Assembly (NCBI RefSeq): GCF_013403245.1
Contig: NZ_JACBNQ010000001.1
Coordinates: forward strand, 62,001-126,000
Direction: 5' to 3'
Length of the DNA stretch: 64,000 nt
DNA from: Sedimentibacter hydroxybenzoicus DSM 7310
Lineage (GTDB): Bacteria > Bacillota > Clostridia > Tissierellales > Sedimentibacteraceae
Numbering within the stretch: the first letter of the stretch is position 1; the number at the start of each line of letters is the position of its first letter. The notes below the pieces were generated by a model. The model saw nothing but the letters and a program-made list of their open reading frames with translations, ran no database searches and had not been told where the DNA came from. The position numbers and the translations under genes were made by a program. This document shows, one piece after another, positions 17,637-26,342 of the stretch.

Positions 17637-18026
17637 ATGCAATTTAATAACAGTACTAATCTAAATTTATTAAGCAAGGGTTTAGACGGGTTATGGCTGA
17701 GACAACAGGTAACTATGGAGAATATAGCAAACTATTCAACTCCGGGGTATAAAAGTAAATATGTAGATTTTGAGAACTTCTTAAAATCACATATGGAAAA
17801 TCGCTACGATAAAACCATATCTGAAATAAACAATCAAATAAAATCCAGCAAAATTGTCGTTGATGAAAATGACAATCTATCATTGCGCCTTGACGGCAAC
17901 AACGTTGACGTAGAAAAAGAAAATCTCCAGCTTGCAAAAACACAATTTCAATATATATATACAGTATCAGAAATAAATTCATATTTTTCTAAATTAAAAT
18001 CAGTAATTTCCGAGGGAAAAAAATAG
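17637..18026 (+). CDS. flgB: Flagellar basal-body rod protein FlgB
   Basis: A 129-residue proximal rod subunit. The N-terminal family motif ENIANYSTPGYKSKYVDFE is at about residues 28-46. The C-terminal helix ending ISEGKK completes the coiled rod pair. It is the first gene behind the cyclic di-GMP riboswitch, with an AAAAGGGGA ribosome binding site just after the terminator hairpin. The length is usual for the family. It is followed by flgC, fliE and fliF in the standard order. Confidence 0.93.
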   Translation: MQFNNSTNLNLLSKGLDGLWLRQQVTMENIANYSTPGYKSKYVDFENFLKSHMENRYDKTISEINNQIKSSKIVVDENDNLSLRLDGNNVDVEKENLQLAKTQFQYIYTVSEINSYFSKLKSVISEGKK

Positions 18027-18041
18027 CTAAGGAGGTCTATT

Positions 18042-18473
18042 ATGTCTTTTTTACAATCATTAAACATAAGCGGTTCCGGACTTACGGCTCAAAGGTTAAG
18101 AATGGATGTAATTTCGGAAAATATCGCTAACAAAGACACTACAAGAACAGAAAACGGAGAGCCTTACAGAAGAAAAATGGTAGTGCTTTCAGCTGTTAAT
18201 AATTTTCAAAATATGTTTATAGAGAATATCAATGAATATGAAGCCGGCAGAGTTGAGGTTACAGAAATTATAGAGGATCAAAGCGAATTTAAGCTCGTTT
18301 ATAATCCCGACCATCCTGATGCCGGAGAAGACGGATACGTCAGGATGCCGAATGTGGATTCCCTGAAAGAAACAGTGGATATTATGGAAGCTTACAGAGC
18401 ATATCAGGCAAATATAACTGCTCTTAACACCATGAAGCAGATGGCAGTAAAAGCACTGGAAATCGGGAGGTAA
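18042..18473 (+). CDS. flgC: Flagellar basal-body rod protein FlgC
   Basis: A 143-residue rod subunit with DVISENIANKDTTRTENG near residue 24 and the conserved stretch VRMPNVDSLKETVDIMEAYR near 99 that leads into the C-terminal rod helix. An AGGAGG site lies seven bases before the ATG. It lies between flgB and fliE and is co-transcribed with them. Confidence 0.95.
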   Translation: MSFLQSLNISGSGLTAQRLRMDVISENIANKDTTRTENGEPYRRKMVVLSAVNNFQNMFIENINEYEAGRVEVTEIIEDQSEFKLVYNPDHPDAGEDGYVRMPNVDSLKETVDIMEAYRAYQANITALNTMKQMAVKALEIGR

Positions 18474-18475
18474 TA

Positions 18476-18781
18476 ATGTTTATAGAACCAATTAAGCCGA
18501 TTCAGGGAATCGGAGAAATAAACGATTTGCAAAAATCTACAAATCCTAAAGAAAAAAATGATATGCTATTTAAATCTATCTTTGAGGAGGCTCTTAACAA
18601 CTACGTTGGAGCCGAAGCACAGGTTGATGAAGATATCTACAAGCTTTCCGTCGGAGAAAGCGATGATTTACATAATTTGATGATTAACACTAAAAAAGCT
18701 GAAATGTCTTTAGATTTGGTTATACAATTGAGAAATAAAGCGTTGGATGCTTACAATGAAATAATGCGTATGGGGGTTTAA
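18476..18781 (+). CDS. fliE: Hook-basal body complex protein FliE
   Basis: A 101-residue adaptor that joins the MS ring to the rod. The C-terminal half has the family pattern DLHNLMINTKKAEMSLDL and LRNKALDAYNEIMRM. The ATG is only two bases after the flgC stop, with a GGGAGG site inside the flgC 3' end. Size and place between flgC and fliF are typical. Confidence 0.93.
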   Translation: MFIEPIKPIQGIGEINDLQKSTNPKEKNDMLFKSIFEEALNNYVGAEAQVDEDIYKLSVGESDDLHNLMINTKKAEMSLDLVIQLRNKALDAYNEIMRMGV

Positions 18782-18814
18782 GCAAACTCACTTGCATAAT
18801 CTTAGGAGCTATAG

Positions 18815-20389
18815 ATGGCAGAGCAATTTAAAAATATATGGAAAAGTATAGTAGAGTTTTGGGGTAAGCAGAGCAGTAAGAAAAAGAAGTTAATAGTCGG
18901 AGGATTCGCTGCATTATTATTAACCGCAATAATAATAACTCTTTTATTAAACAAAAAAGAGTATGTGGTGCTTTTCAGTAATATAAGCAAAGAAGAATCT
19001 TCGGAAGTAATGCAGCTTCTTCAGGAAAGCGGTGTAGATTACAGGTATGAAAAGAACGGTTCCATACTCATACCGGAAACACAGGAAAGCAAATTAAGAA
19101 TGCAATTAGCTCAATCCGGCTACCCTAAGACGGGCACCAATTACGATGTGTTTACTCAAAATATAGACTTTATGACTACGGATTATGAAAAAAGGAAATA
19201 TGAGATTTTTCAGCTGCAGGAAAGATTGCAGCAATCTATAGAAACCATAGACGTGGTCCAAAAGGCAATAGTAACGATAAATCTTCCTGAAAAAAAGAGC
19301 TTCGCCTGGGAAACAAATAAAGAAGAATCCTCGGCATCGGTTAAAATTAACCTTGTCAACGGACATGCTTTAACAAAATCTCAGACAAACGGCATAATGC
19401 AGTTAATAGTGAAAAGTGTCGAGGGTTTAAAGGAAGAAAATGTCGCTATTATAGATACTGATGGCAACAGCTTGATTGTCAGTGATGAAATGCAGCAAAC
19501 AGATACAATAAAGCTGAAATTGCAAATTGAAAAAGAATTCGAAAAAGAAACTATCAATGAGGTTACAGACTTTTTGGCTAGAATATATGGTCCCGAAAAT
19601 GTTAAGGTCTCGGCAAAATGCAATATTAATTTTGATAAAAAGATAAGTGAGCTTTTACAATATTTACCTGACGAAGAAACAAATATGGGAGTCCCCGGTG
19701 ATTCTAAAAATGAAAGAGAAATAACGGGTCCGGGAGAAACCGTAGGCGGAATTCCGGGAGCTGAAACGAATGCAGAAATTCCAACATATCCCGGAGTAAT
19801 AATCGAAGGAAACAACATATATTTCAGAGATTCAAATTCGATTAATTACTTAGTAAGTCAGCTCAAGGAGCAAATTGAGCACAATCCCGGCAAAATAGAA
19901 AGTCTGACTGTTGCTGCTGTTGTTAACAGAGCCAGCATGAGGGATGAAGAATTACAGGAAGTTAAAGAACTTATAGCATTTTCCGTTGGTATTAGAACTG
20001 AAGATATTGCATTACATAACATGGTATTCTATGATCCGGAAGAACCTTCAATTCCTGTTATTACACCTGAGCCCGGTATTATAGGAGACTTACAGTTAAG
20101 AGATATACTGATTTACGGAGGAATAGCATTAGCTGTTTTAGCGGTATTATCACTTATATTGACTATAATATTAAGAAGAAGGAAGAAGAAAAAAGAAGCA
20201 ATGCTGGCTGCTGCAGCAGCTGAAGCGGCAGCAACAAATGATTATTCATGGTCGGATATTCAAGATGAAATAAAGGTTCAGGAAACACAAGAGCAGGTAA
20301 TTAAAAAGCAGCTTAAGGAATTTACAACAGCAAATCCTGAAATAGCCGCACAGCTTATCAGAACATGGATAAAGGGGGATGATGATTAA
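18815..20389 (+). CDS. fliF: Flagellar MS-ring protein FliF
   Basis: A 524-residue membrane ring protein. Membrane helices are at about residues 27-47 and 432-456, with the ring-building domains between them (KEESSEVMQLLQESGVDY is the first RBM-type fold). The C-terminal cytoplasmic tail ending about residue 524 binds FliG, encoded next. A TAGGAG site stands six bases before the ATG. An acidic and proline-rich loop near 290-330 (GVPGDSKNE, GPGETVGGIPGAE) is the usual variable insertion. Confidence 0.95.
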   Translation: MAEQFKNIWKSIVEFWGKQSSKKKKLIVGGFAALLLTAIIITLLLNKKEYVVLFSNISKEESSEVMQLLQESGVDYRYEKNGSILIPETQESKLRMQLAQSGYPKTGTNYDVFTQNIDFMTTDYEKRKYEIFQLQERLQQSIETIDVVQKAIVTINLPEKKSFAWETNKEESSASVKINLVNGHALTKSQTNGIMQLIVKSVEGLKEENVAIIDTDGNSLIVSDEMQQTDTIKLKLQIEKEFEKETINEVTDFLARIYGPENVKVSAKCNINFDKKISELLQYLPDEETNMGVPGDSKNEREITGPGETVGGIPGAETNAEIPTYPGVIIEGNNIYFRDSNSINYLVSQLKEQIEHNPGKIESLTVAAVVNRASMRDEELQEVKELIAFSVGIRTEDIALHNMVFYDPEEPSIPVITPEPGIIGDLQLRDILIYGGIALAVLAVLSLILTIILRRRKKKKEAMLAAAAAEAAATNDYSWSDIQDEIKVQETQEQVIKKQLKEFTTANPEIAAQLIRTWIKGDDD

Positions 20390-20390
20390 T

Positions 20391-21398
20391 ATGGCAGAAA
20401 CTAAATTAACAGGCAAACAAAAAGCTGCAGCTATCATTATATCCCTTGGCGCCGATGATGCATCAAAAATATATAAATTCCTTAAAGAAGACGAAATAGA
20501 ACAGTTAACATATGAAATATCAAGATTGCAGCATTTAAGTCCCCATACGGTGGAGCAGACCCTAAAGGATTTTTATGAATTGTGTCTCACGCAAAAAGTA
20601 ATAACAGAAGGCGGATTTGAATACGCAAGAAATGTTCTTGAAAAAGCATTTGGCTCTCAGACTGCAGCAAGCTTACTGGAAAGAGTAACTAAGACATTGA
20701 GAACCAAGAGCTTTGAGTTTATCAGGAAAGCAGATTATAAAAACTTATTGACTATTATACAAAATGAGCATCCGCAGACAATTGCGCTAATATTGTCATA
20801 TGCCAGAGCGGATCAGGCATCTGCCGTTATTTCGGAGCTTCCTAAGGAAAAAAGAATTGATGTTGTTGAAAGAATTGCAAAAATGGATCGAACATCTCCG
20901 GAAATAGTCAGATACGTTGAGCAGGAATTAGAAAAGAAATTCAATTCTATAATATCTGTAGATTTTACAGAAATAGGCGGAGTAAACTATGTTGCCGATG
21001 TAATGAACAATATGGACAGAGGCAACGAGAAATACATATTTGATGAGCTTAACAAGAAGGATGCAAAGCTTGCTGATGAAATCAGAATGAGAATGTTTGT
21101 ATTTGAAGACATTGTTACAATGGATCAAATGAGCATTCAAAGATTTCTTCGTGAAGTTGACAGTAAAGACTTGGTATATGCTATTAAAGGGTCAAATAAA
21201 GATGTTGCCGATATGCTATTTAGCAACATGTCGACTAAGATGGGAGATACAATCAAATCTGAGTTAGAATACACTCACAACTTGAGGTTAAGAGATGTTG
21301 AAGAAGCACAACAAAGAATTGTATCTGTAATCAGACGCTTGGAAGAAGAAGGTGAGTTAATTATAGCAAAAGGCGGAAAGGATGATATTATTGTCTAA
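20391..21398 (+). CDS. fliG: Flagellar motor switch protein FliG
   Basis: About 335 residues. It is the torque-receiving rotor protein. The N-terminal part (KLTGKQKAAAIIISLGAD) binds FliF. The middle has the EHPQ motif in NEHPQTIALILSY, and the C-terminal part carries the charged torque helix region (MDQMSIQRFLREVDSKDL). ATG at 20391 gives a start like that of other FliG proteins; ATGs at 20379 and 20382 in the same frame overlap the end of fliF and could be used instead. The 3' end overlaps fliH. Confidence 0.94.
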   Translation: MAETKLTGKQKAAAIIISLGADDASKIYKFLKEDEIEQLTYEISRLQHLSPHTVEQTLKDFYELCLTQKVITEGGFEYARNVLEKAFGSQTAASLLERVTKTLRTKSFEFIRKADYKNLLTIIQNEHPQTIALILSYARADQASAVISELPKEKRIDVVERIAKMDRTSPEIVRYVEQELEKKFNSIISVDFTEIGGVNYVADVMNNMDRGNEKYIFDELNKKDAKLADEIRMRMFVFEDIVTMDQMSIQRFLREVDSKDLVYAIKGSNKDVADMLFSNMSTKMGDTIKSELEYTHNLRLRDVEEAQQRIVSVIRRLEEEGELIIAKGGKDDIIV

Positions 21399-22161
21399 TA
21401 TAATCAAGGCTGAATATGTAGTATTCGATAATCGTAAAAATAGTATCAATAATATTGAAGAACATAATGAAGCTAAGACGCTAAGCAGTGCCAAAGAAGA
21501 TTTGTATGAAATATATAACCAAAGAGAGGTTATTTTAAAGGAAGCTAAGGATGAGGCATTAAAAATAATAAATACGGCAAAGAGAAATGCACAATTTGAT
21601 TCGGTCGAATGCAAAAAAAGAGCATATGAAGAAGGATATAATGCCGGTTTAGAGATTGGCAAAAACAATGGATATAAAGAAGGATATGAAATTGCTTATG
21701 TTGAGGTTCAAGAGGAGCTTAACAAGCAAAACGAAGCAAAATTAAAAGAATTAACCGACATGATATCCTTAATAGAAAGCAGTAAAGAAGAAATCCTCTC
21801 CGGATATGAAGAGGAACTAACCTCTTTAGCCTTCGATATAGCTGAAAAAATAATTAAACAAAAAATAAGCGATAAAAAAGATATTGTTACATCCTTAATA
21901 AAAAATGTCATAAAGGATTACAGAAATGTTGAATGGGTGAAGGTATATATTTCTTCAAAAGATGATGCCATATCAATACAGGCAGATAAGAATTTGATTA
22001 ATGATTTGAATAAAATATCAAGTGATGTAGTAATTGAAGTTTCAGAAGAATTGGAAGAGGGAAGCGCTATAATCGAAACGCCGGACGGTATAGTGGATAC
22101 AAGCATTACTACACAGCTTAAAAATCTTAAAGAAATGGTATTAAATAAAAATGCAGTTTAA
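21382..22161 (+). CDS. fliH: Flagellar assembly protein FliH
   Basis: A 259-residue stator of the export ATPase. A glycine-spaced helix stretch (EEGYNAGLEIGKNNGYKEGYE) lies at about residues 83-103 and is typical of FliH. The C-terminal part folds like a V-ATPase E subunit (AFDIAEKIIKQKIS). The ATG at 21382 overlaps fliG by 17 bases; a TTG at 21391 would begin SNIIKAEYV, which looks more like the family start and has AAAGG nine bases before it, so the exact start is open. It overlaps fliI by 11 bases. Confidence 0.88.
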   Translation: MILLSNIIKAEYVVFDNRKNSINNIEEHNEAKTLSSAKEDLYEIYNQREVILKEAKDEALKIINTAKRNAQFDSVECKKRAYEEGYNAGLEIGKNNGYKEGYEIAYVEVQEELNKQNEAKLKELTDMISLIESSKEEILSGYEEELTSLAFDIAEKIIKQKISDKKDIVTSLIKNVIKDYRNVEWVKVYISSKDDAISIQADKNLINDLNKISSDVVIEVSEELEEGSAIIETPDGIVDTSITTQLKNLKEMVLNKNAV

Positions 22162-23461
22162 CCAAAAGATAAAAGATTTTCAGGAAGCACTTGCAAAGGA
22201 TGACTTCAGTACATACATAGGAAAAGTAAAAAAAATATCCGGCATGATGATAGAAGCAACGGGAAAGAAGTATAAGATAGGCGAGGTTTGTGAGATATCC
22301 ACTGATGATGCAGAAAAAACAATACGGGCCGAGGTTGTTGGGTTTAATGACGGAAAAGTATTGCTTATGCCCTATGAGGATATAAAGGGTATCGGTCTTG
22401 GCAATACCGTCAAGTCTACAAAGCACAAATTAAAAATACCTGTCGGAGATTTCCTGATAGGCAGGATAGTTGATGCAACCGGGCAGCCGATTGATGACGG
22501 AGAAGAATTCACATGCAATGAATACTGCTATGTTGACAATGAGTATATAAACCCTCTGTCAAGACCAAGGATTGATTCAAGCCTGAGCTTCGGAGTAAAA
22601 GCGATCGACGGACTGTTAACCATAGGTAAAGGTCAGCGTATGGGCATATTTGCCGGCAGCGGTGTAGGAAAAAGCACGCTGTTGGGTATGGTTGCAAAAA
22701 ATGTAAAAGCAGATATAAACGTTATAGCTCTTGTGGGTGAAAGAGGAAGAGAAGTAAGAGAGTTCATCGATAAGGATTTAGGAGAAGAAGGGTTAAAAAG
22801 GTCAATACTGGTAGTAGCAACATCGGATCAGCCGGCTATGCTGAGGGTTAAATGCTCGCTTGTTGCAACGACCATAGCAGAATACTTCAAAGATAAAGGC
22901 ATGAATGTGCTGTTGATGATGGATTCCTTAACAAGATTTGCCATGGCACAGAGAGAAATCGGACTTGCTACCGGAGAGCCGCCTGTATCAAGAGGGTATA
23001 CACCTTCAATATATGCGGAACTGCCTAAGCTCTTAGAAAGAAGCGGTAATTTTAATACCGGTTCGATTACGGGGATATATACCGTATTGGTTGAAGGCGA
23101 TGATACTAATGAACCAATTTCTGATACGGTGAGAGGTATACTTGACGGACACATAGTGCTGACAAGAAAATTGGCAAACTCAAACCATTATCCTGCAATT
23201 GATGTTAATGCAAGTATATCGAGATTGATGATTGACATAGCAACAGACGAGCATAATGCTCAGGCCAAGAAATTAAGGGAAATTTTATCTGTTTATTACT
23301 CTAATTATGATTTAATTTCTATCGGTGCTTACAAAAAAGGCACAAACTTAAAATTAGATGAAGCAATAAGCAAAATAGATCAAGTGAACAGCTTCTTAAT
23401 TCAAGGAGTAGATGAAAAATATTCCTTCGATGAAATACTGAATTTGATGGAAGAAGTATAA
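22151..23461 (+). CDS. fliI: Flagellum-specific ATP synthase FliI
   Basis: A 436-residue ATPase of the flagellar type III export apparatus. Walker A is GSGVGKSTLLG near residue 173, Walker B is VLLMMDSLTR near 254, and the conserved PPVSRGYTPSIYAELPKLL follows. It forms the hexamer that unfolds or primes cargo, regulated by FliH, encoded just upstream with an 11-base overlap. A pair of dispersed repeats separates it from fliJ. Confidence 0.96.
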   Translation: MQFNQKIKDFQEALAKDDFSTYIGKVKKISGMMIEATGKKYKIGEVCEISTDDAEKTIRAEVVGFNDGKVLLMPYEDIKGIGLGNTVKSTKHKLKIPVGDFLIGRIVDATGQPIDDGEEFTCNEYCYVDNEYINPLSRPRIDSSLSFGVKAIDGLLTIGKGQRMGIFAGSGVGKSTLLGMVAKNVKADINVIALVGERGREVREFIDKDLGEEGLKRSILVVATSDQPAMLRVKCSLVATTIAEYFKDKGMNVLLMMDSLTRFAMAQREIGLATGEPPVSRGYTPSIYAELPKLLERSGNFNTGSITGIYTVLVEGDDTNEPISDTVRGILDGHIVLTRKLANSNHYPAIDVNASISRLMIDIATDEHNAQAKKLREILSVYYSNYDLISIGAYKKGTNLKLDEAISKIDQVNSFLIQGVDEKYSFDEILNLMEEV

Positions 23462-23490
23462 CGTTATTGTTCATGATAATTTAAAAATAT

Positions 23491-23565
23491 GTCATTCCGA
23501 ACGTTAGTGAGGAATCTCAGCCCTTTAAAACCTGAGATTCTTCGGGCTAAAACCCTCAGAATGAT
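23491..23565. repeat. Inverted pair of GTCATTCYGA repeats between fliI and fliJ
   Basis: A forward unit (GTCATTCCGAACG to GGAATCTCAG) is followed after 11 bases by an inverted unit (CTGAGATTCTTCGGG to CTCAGAATGAT). The two can pair into a long imperfect hairpin in the operon message. It lies inside the flagellar operon and might affect downstream expression or message stability. Confidence 0.8.
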
Positions 23566-23580
23566 AAAAAGGGGTGAAAG

Positions 23581-24032
23581 ATGAAAAAATTTAGTTTTTC
23601 TCTTCAAAAAATATTAGAAATAAAAGAACAGGTTTTAGATAACCTTAAAATTGAGATGGGTAACCTGAACCGTGAACTTAACACTGTTGAACAGCAAATT
23701 AAGAACCTTAAAACAGAATTTAAGCAGTTAAACGATGAATTTGTTGAAAAGTGTGCAGTTTCTGTTTCTGTGGGCGAAATGACCTATTATAAGATGTATA
23801 TGGACAATGTTTTAAAACAAACAGAAAAAAAGAAGAAGAAAAAAATATAATTTTAAAAAAGATAGAAGCAAAAAGACATGAAATTATAAACGCCAACATG
23901 GAAATATCAAGCTTGGAGAAGCTTAAAGAAAATGAGTTGGAAAAATATAAAAAAGCATTCATGAAAAGCGAAGAAATATTTATCGATGAATTTGTTTCAA
24001 ATAAAAGCATTTTAAACAAATATGCAATGTAA
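23581..24032 (+). CDS. fliJ: Flagellar export protein FliJ, with apparent -1 frameshift
   Basis: The first frame (23581-23850) gives 89 residues that open like FliJ (FSFSLQKILEIKEQV) but ends in a lysine run and TAA. Reading shifted by -1 near 23826-23832 continues with KNIILKKIEAKRHE and SSLEKLKENELEKYKKAF to a TAA at 24030-24032. The joined product is about 150 residues, the normal FliJ length, and all helical coiled coil. The switch site is a run of seven A followed by G, phased as A AAA AAG, the classical bacterial -1 slippery heptamer. So the gene may be decoded by slippage, may be broken, or the sequence may lack one A. FliJ is the stalk of the FliI ATPase. Confidence 0.8.
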
Positions 24033-24078
24033 TATTTGAAACATTGAAAATATCAAAGAATCGAAAGGAGGTGATAAT

Positions 24079-25290
24079 ATGAATGTAAATATGGATTTAA
24101 ACAATATTTTGAATCAGGTACAAAATAATTTGCACACAAACAAGTCTCCTGTTATGGGAAAGGATACATTTTTGGCAATGCTGACAAATATGATGACAGA
24201 TAACAGCTTAAATCAACCTCCCGTTACAATGGACAATATGGAAATGAATAATGACTTTATGGAGCTTTTGACAGGAAGCGGTACAGACTACCTGAATTTA
24301 TTAAATATGAATAATATAGATATAAATCAAGTAATCGCTGACAAGGATATTTTTACATCTGATGAGGGTAAAACCGAAAAACCAGATGCGGAAAATATTT
24401 TAGAAAGCTCATATCTGATGCAAAACTATTTTAACCTTATTGCTCCTCAGATTATGGGGATAACTGAAAATACGACTTCGAATTCAGATGCATATATGCT
24501 GCCGGAGTTAAATAATTTACAAAGCTTAAATCACGGCATATATGAAAACAGCTTCCTCAACAATGGCAATACAAGCTATCCCAATATGGGGTCATCCGAT
24601 ATCGGTGCAGAAGAGCAGGGACATAATGGGGTACATAATGAAAAGCCTGCGTTAAGCCCTCAGGCAGAGAAATTAATTTCAGAAATTGAAAGCAGAAGGA
24701 ATAAACTGAAAAATGATATTAACTCTAATGCTGAAATGCTGAATTTCAAAGTAAATAAAGAGATAATACCTGAGAACAACAAAATTATTCAATTAAGTGA
24801 CGAATCAACTCAGATAAAATCTCAGATAGTGGAGCAGGTAAGAGATAACATCGTAATGTTGACCGAGGTAAATACCGGAGATGGCAATACGGCAAAGCAG
24901 GTTACCATGGAGTTATACCCAAGAGAGCTTGGAAAAGTGGACATAAAGATGACAATGGTTGATAACAAAATGACAGTTGAGGTAAAGGCACTGAACGAAG
25001 AAACGCAAAAAATATTGGCTTCAAGTGCGGATGAGCTTTTAAAAACTTTAAACAAGACAGCAGAGACCGTTAATATTGTTATTAAGTCCAACGATTCAGG
25101 TCAGGAGCATCATCTGACAAACCATTACGATAAAGAAAATCAAAATAATGAATACAATCGGGATGATCAAAACCTTGACCAGGACAACAAGAGAAGAAAT
25201 GAATACTTTTACGATGAGGACAGTAAAAACAGCGATGATGACACATTTTCAGAGCTTATGAATTCAAGGGGCACAATAATAAATCAGTAA
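24079..25290 (+). CDS. fliK: Flagellar hook-length control protein FliK
   Basis: A 403-residue secreted ruler protein. The first 270 residues are low in complexity and rich in N, M and D. The conserved C-terminal domain spans about residues 260-330, with MELYPRELGKVDIKM and VEVKALNEETQKIL; it tells FlhB to switch from hook to filament export. The tail after residue 335 is very hydrophilic (many N, D, E). AAAGGAGG stands before the ATG. Position between fliJ and flgD is standard. Confidence 0.9.
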   Translation: MNVNMDLNNILNQVQNNLHTNKSPVMGKDTFLAMLTNMMTDNSLNQPPVTMDNMEMNNDFMELLTGSGTDYLNLLNMNNIDINQVIADKDIFTSDEGKTEKPDAENILESSYLMQNYFNLIAPQIMGITENTTSNSDAYMLPELNNLQSLNHGIYENSFLNNGNTSYPNMGSSDIGAEEQGHNGVHNEKPALSPQAEKLISEIESRRNKLKNDINSNAEMLNFKVNKEIIPENNKIIQLSDESTQIKSQIVEQVRDNIVMLTEVNTGDGNTAKQVTMELYPRELGKVDIKMTMVDNKMTVEVKALNEETQKILASSADELLKTLNKTAETVNIVIKSNDSGQEHHLTNHYDKENQNNEYNRDDQNLDQDNKRRNEYFYDEDSKNSDDDTFSELMNSRGTIINQ

Positions 25291-25302
25291 AGGAGGGGAA
25301 AT

Positions 25303-25869
25303 ATGCCGGAAATAAACGGATATGGCACACAATCAGCTAGATATGGCACTCAATCAGCTAGATATGGCAGTCAGGTCGATGAAAAAGAATTAAATATACA
25401 GGCAGGAAATGAAGGCTTGCAAATGCAGGATTTTCTGAATTTGCTGGTAGCTCAGATAACAAATCAGGATGCTATGAATCCCATGGACAATACGGAATTT
25501 ATTTCTCAGATGGCTCAATTTTCATCGTTGCAGGCAATGTCGGATTTAACTAAAATGGCAATTGAAGGACAGGCCACATCTCTTATAGGTAAAAATGTTG
25601 TTGTTGCAGATTACGACGATATGGGAAGATTGGTAACAGATGAGGGAATTGTTCAAAAAGTTACTATTTACGGAAATCAGACAAGCCTTTATGTAAATGA
25701 CAAGGAGTATTTTTACTCAAACGTTATGGAAGTTAAGCAGGCAGAGCCAAAAGAGGATGAAGAAGACCCTGTATTAGATACACTGAAAGGTATATTATCA
25801 GGAATAAACAAGCTGAATGCTGCGGAGTCTGATGAAAATGATAGTGGAAATATTGATGAAAATCAGTAG
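25303..25869 (+). CDS. flgD: Flagellar hook capping protein FlgD
   Basis: A 188-residue hook cap. The family core is MQDFLNLLVAQITNQDAMNPMDNTEFISQMAQFSSL at about residues 42-77 (two adjacent motifs). The usual C-terminal immunoglobulin-like and FlgD Tudor domains seem short, as in other Firmicutes. The N terminus carries a seven-residue tandem repeat (YGTQSAR twice, then YGSQ) encoded by a 21-base repeat. AGGAGG precedes the ATG. Confidence 0.92.
   Translation: MPEINGYGTQSARYGTQSARYGSQVDEKELNIQAGNEGLQMQDFLNLLVAQITNQDAMNPMDNTEFISQMAQFSSLQAMSDLTKMAIEGQATSLIGKNVVVADYDDMGRLVTDEGIVQKVTIYGNQTSLYVNDKEYFYSNVMEVKQAEPKEDEEDPVLDTLKGILSGINKLNAAESDENDSGNIDENQ
25321..25374 (+). repeat. 21-bp tandem repeat inside flgD
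   Basis: Two copies of a 21-base unit beginning TATGGCACACAATCAG stand at 25321-25341 and 25342-25362, with one base change, followed by a partial third copy TATGGCAGTCAG. In frame, it encodes repeats of YGTQSAR. The copy number could vary between strains without breaking the frame. Confidence 0.85.
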
Positions 25870-25884
25870 TAAGCAGGTGATATT

Positions 25885-26265
25885 GTGACTGATATTAATT
25901 TCATTAAAAAAATAAGCAGCTTAAACAATAATGTTCAGCCCAATTCCTTTGTCAGAAATCAGGAAGCTAACAACTCGGCTTTTAAGGAAATATTAAACGA
26001 AAAAATTCAAAGCGAGATTGTTTTTTCCAAGCATGCCAGCGAAAGAATTAGGGAAAGGAATATTGAATTAAGCGATGATGTAACAGAAAAGCTGAACGAG
26101 GCTGCCGATCAGGCAAAGGACAAGGGTCTGAAAAACGTCCTTGTAATGATTGACAATCAAGCCTTCATAATCAGCACTATGCATAACAAGGTAATAACAG
26201 CAGTAAACAGTAATGATTTAAAAGAAAATATATTTACGAATATCGATGGAGCTGTAATAAAATAG
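25885..26265 (+). CDS. Flagellar operon protein, TIGR02530 family
   Basis: A 126-residue small protein of the family always encoded between flgD and flgE in Firmicutes. The conserved core is FSKHASERIRERNIEL near residue 48, then the segment around VLVMIDNQAFIIS. The start is GTG behind AGGTGA. The function is unknown; the place suggests a role in hook assembly. Confidence 0.88.
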   Translation: MTDINFIKKISSLNNNVQPNSFVRNQEANNSAFKEILNEKIQSEIVFSKHASERIRERNIELSDDVTEKLNEAADQAKDKGLKNVLVMIDNQAFIISTMHNKVITAVNSNDLKENIFTNIDGAVIK

Positions 26266-26342
26266 CCGGTCCTTTTTAGGAGGCGAAAGTCCCGACCTTT
26301 TGACGGACTATACAGCTAATAAAAAAAGGAGAATGAATTATT

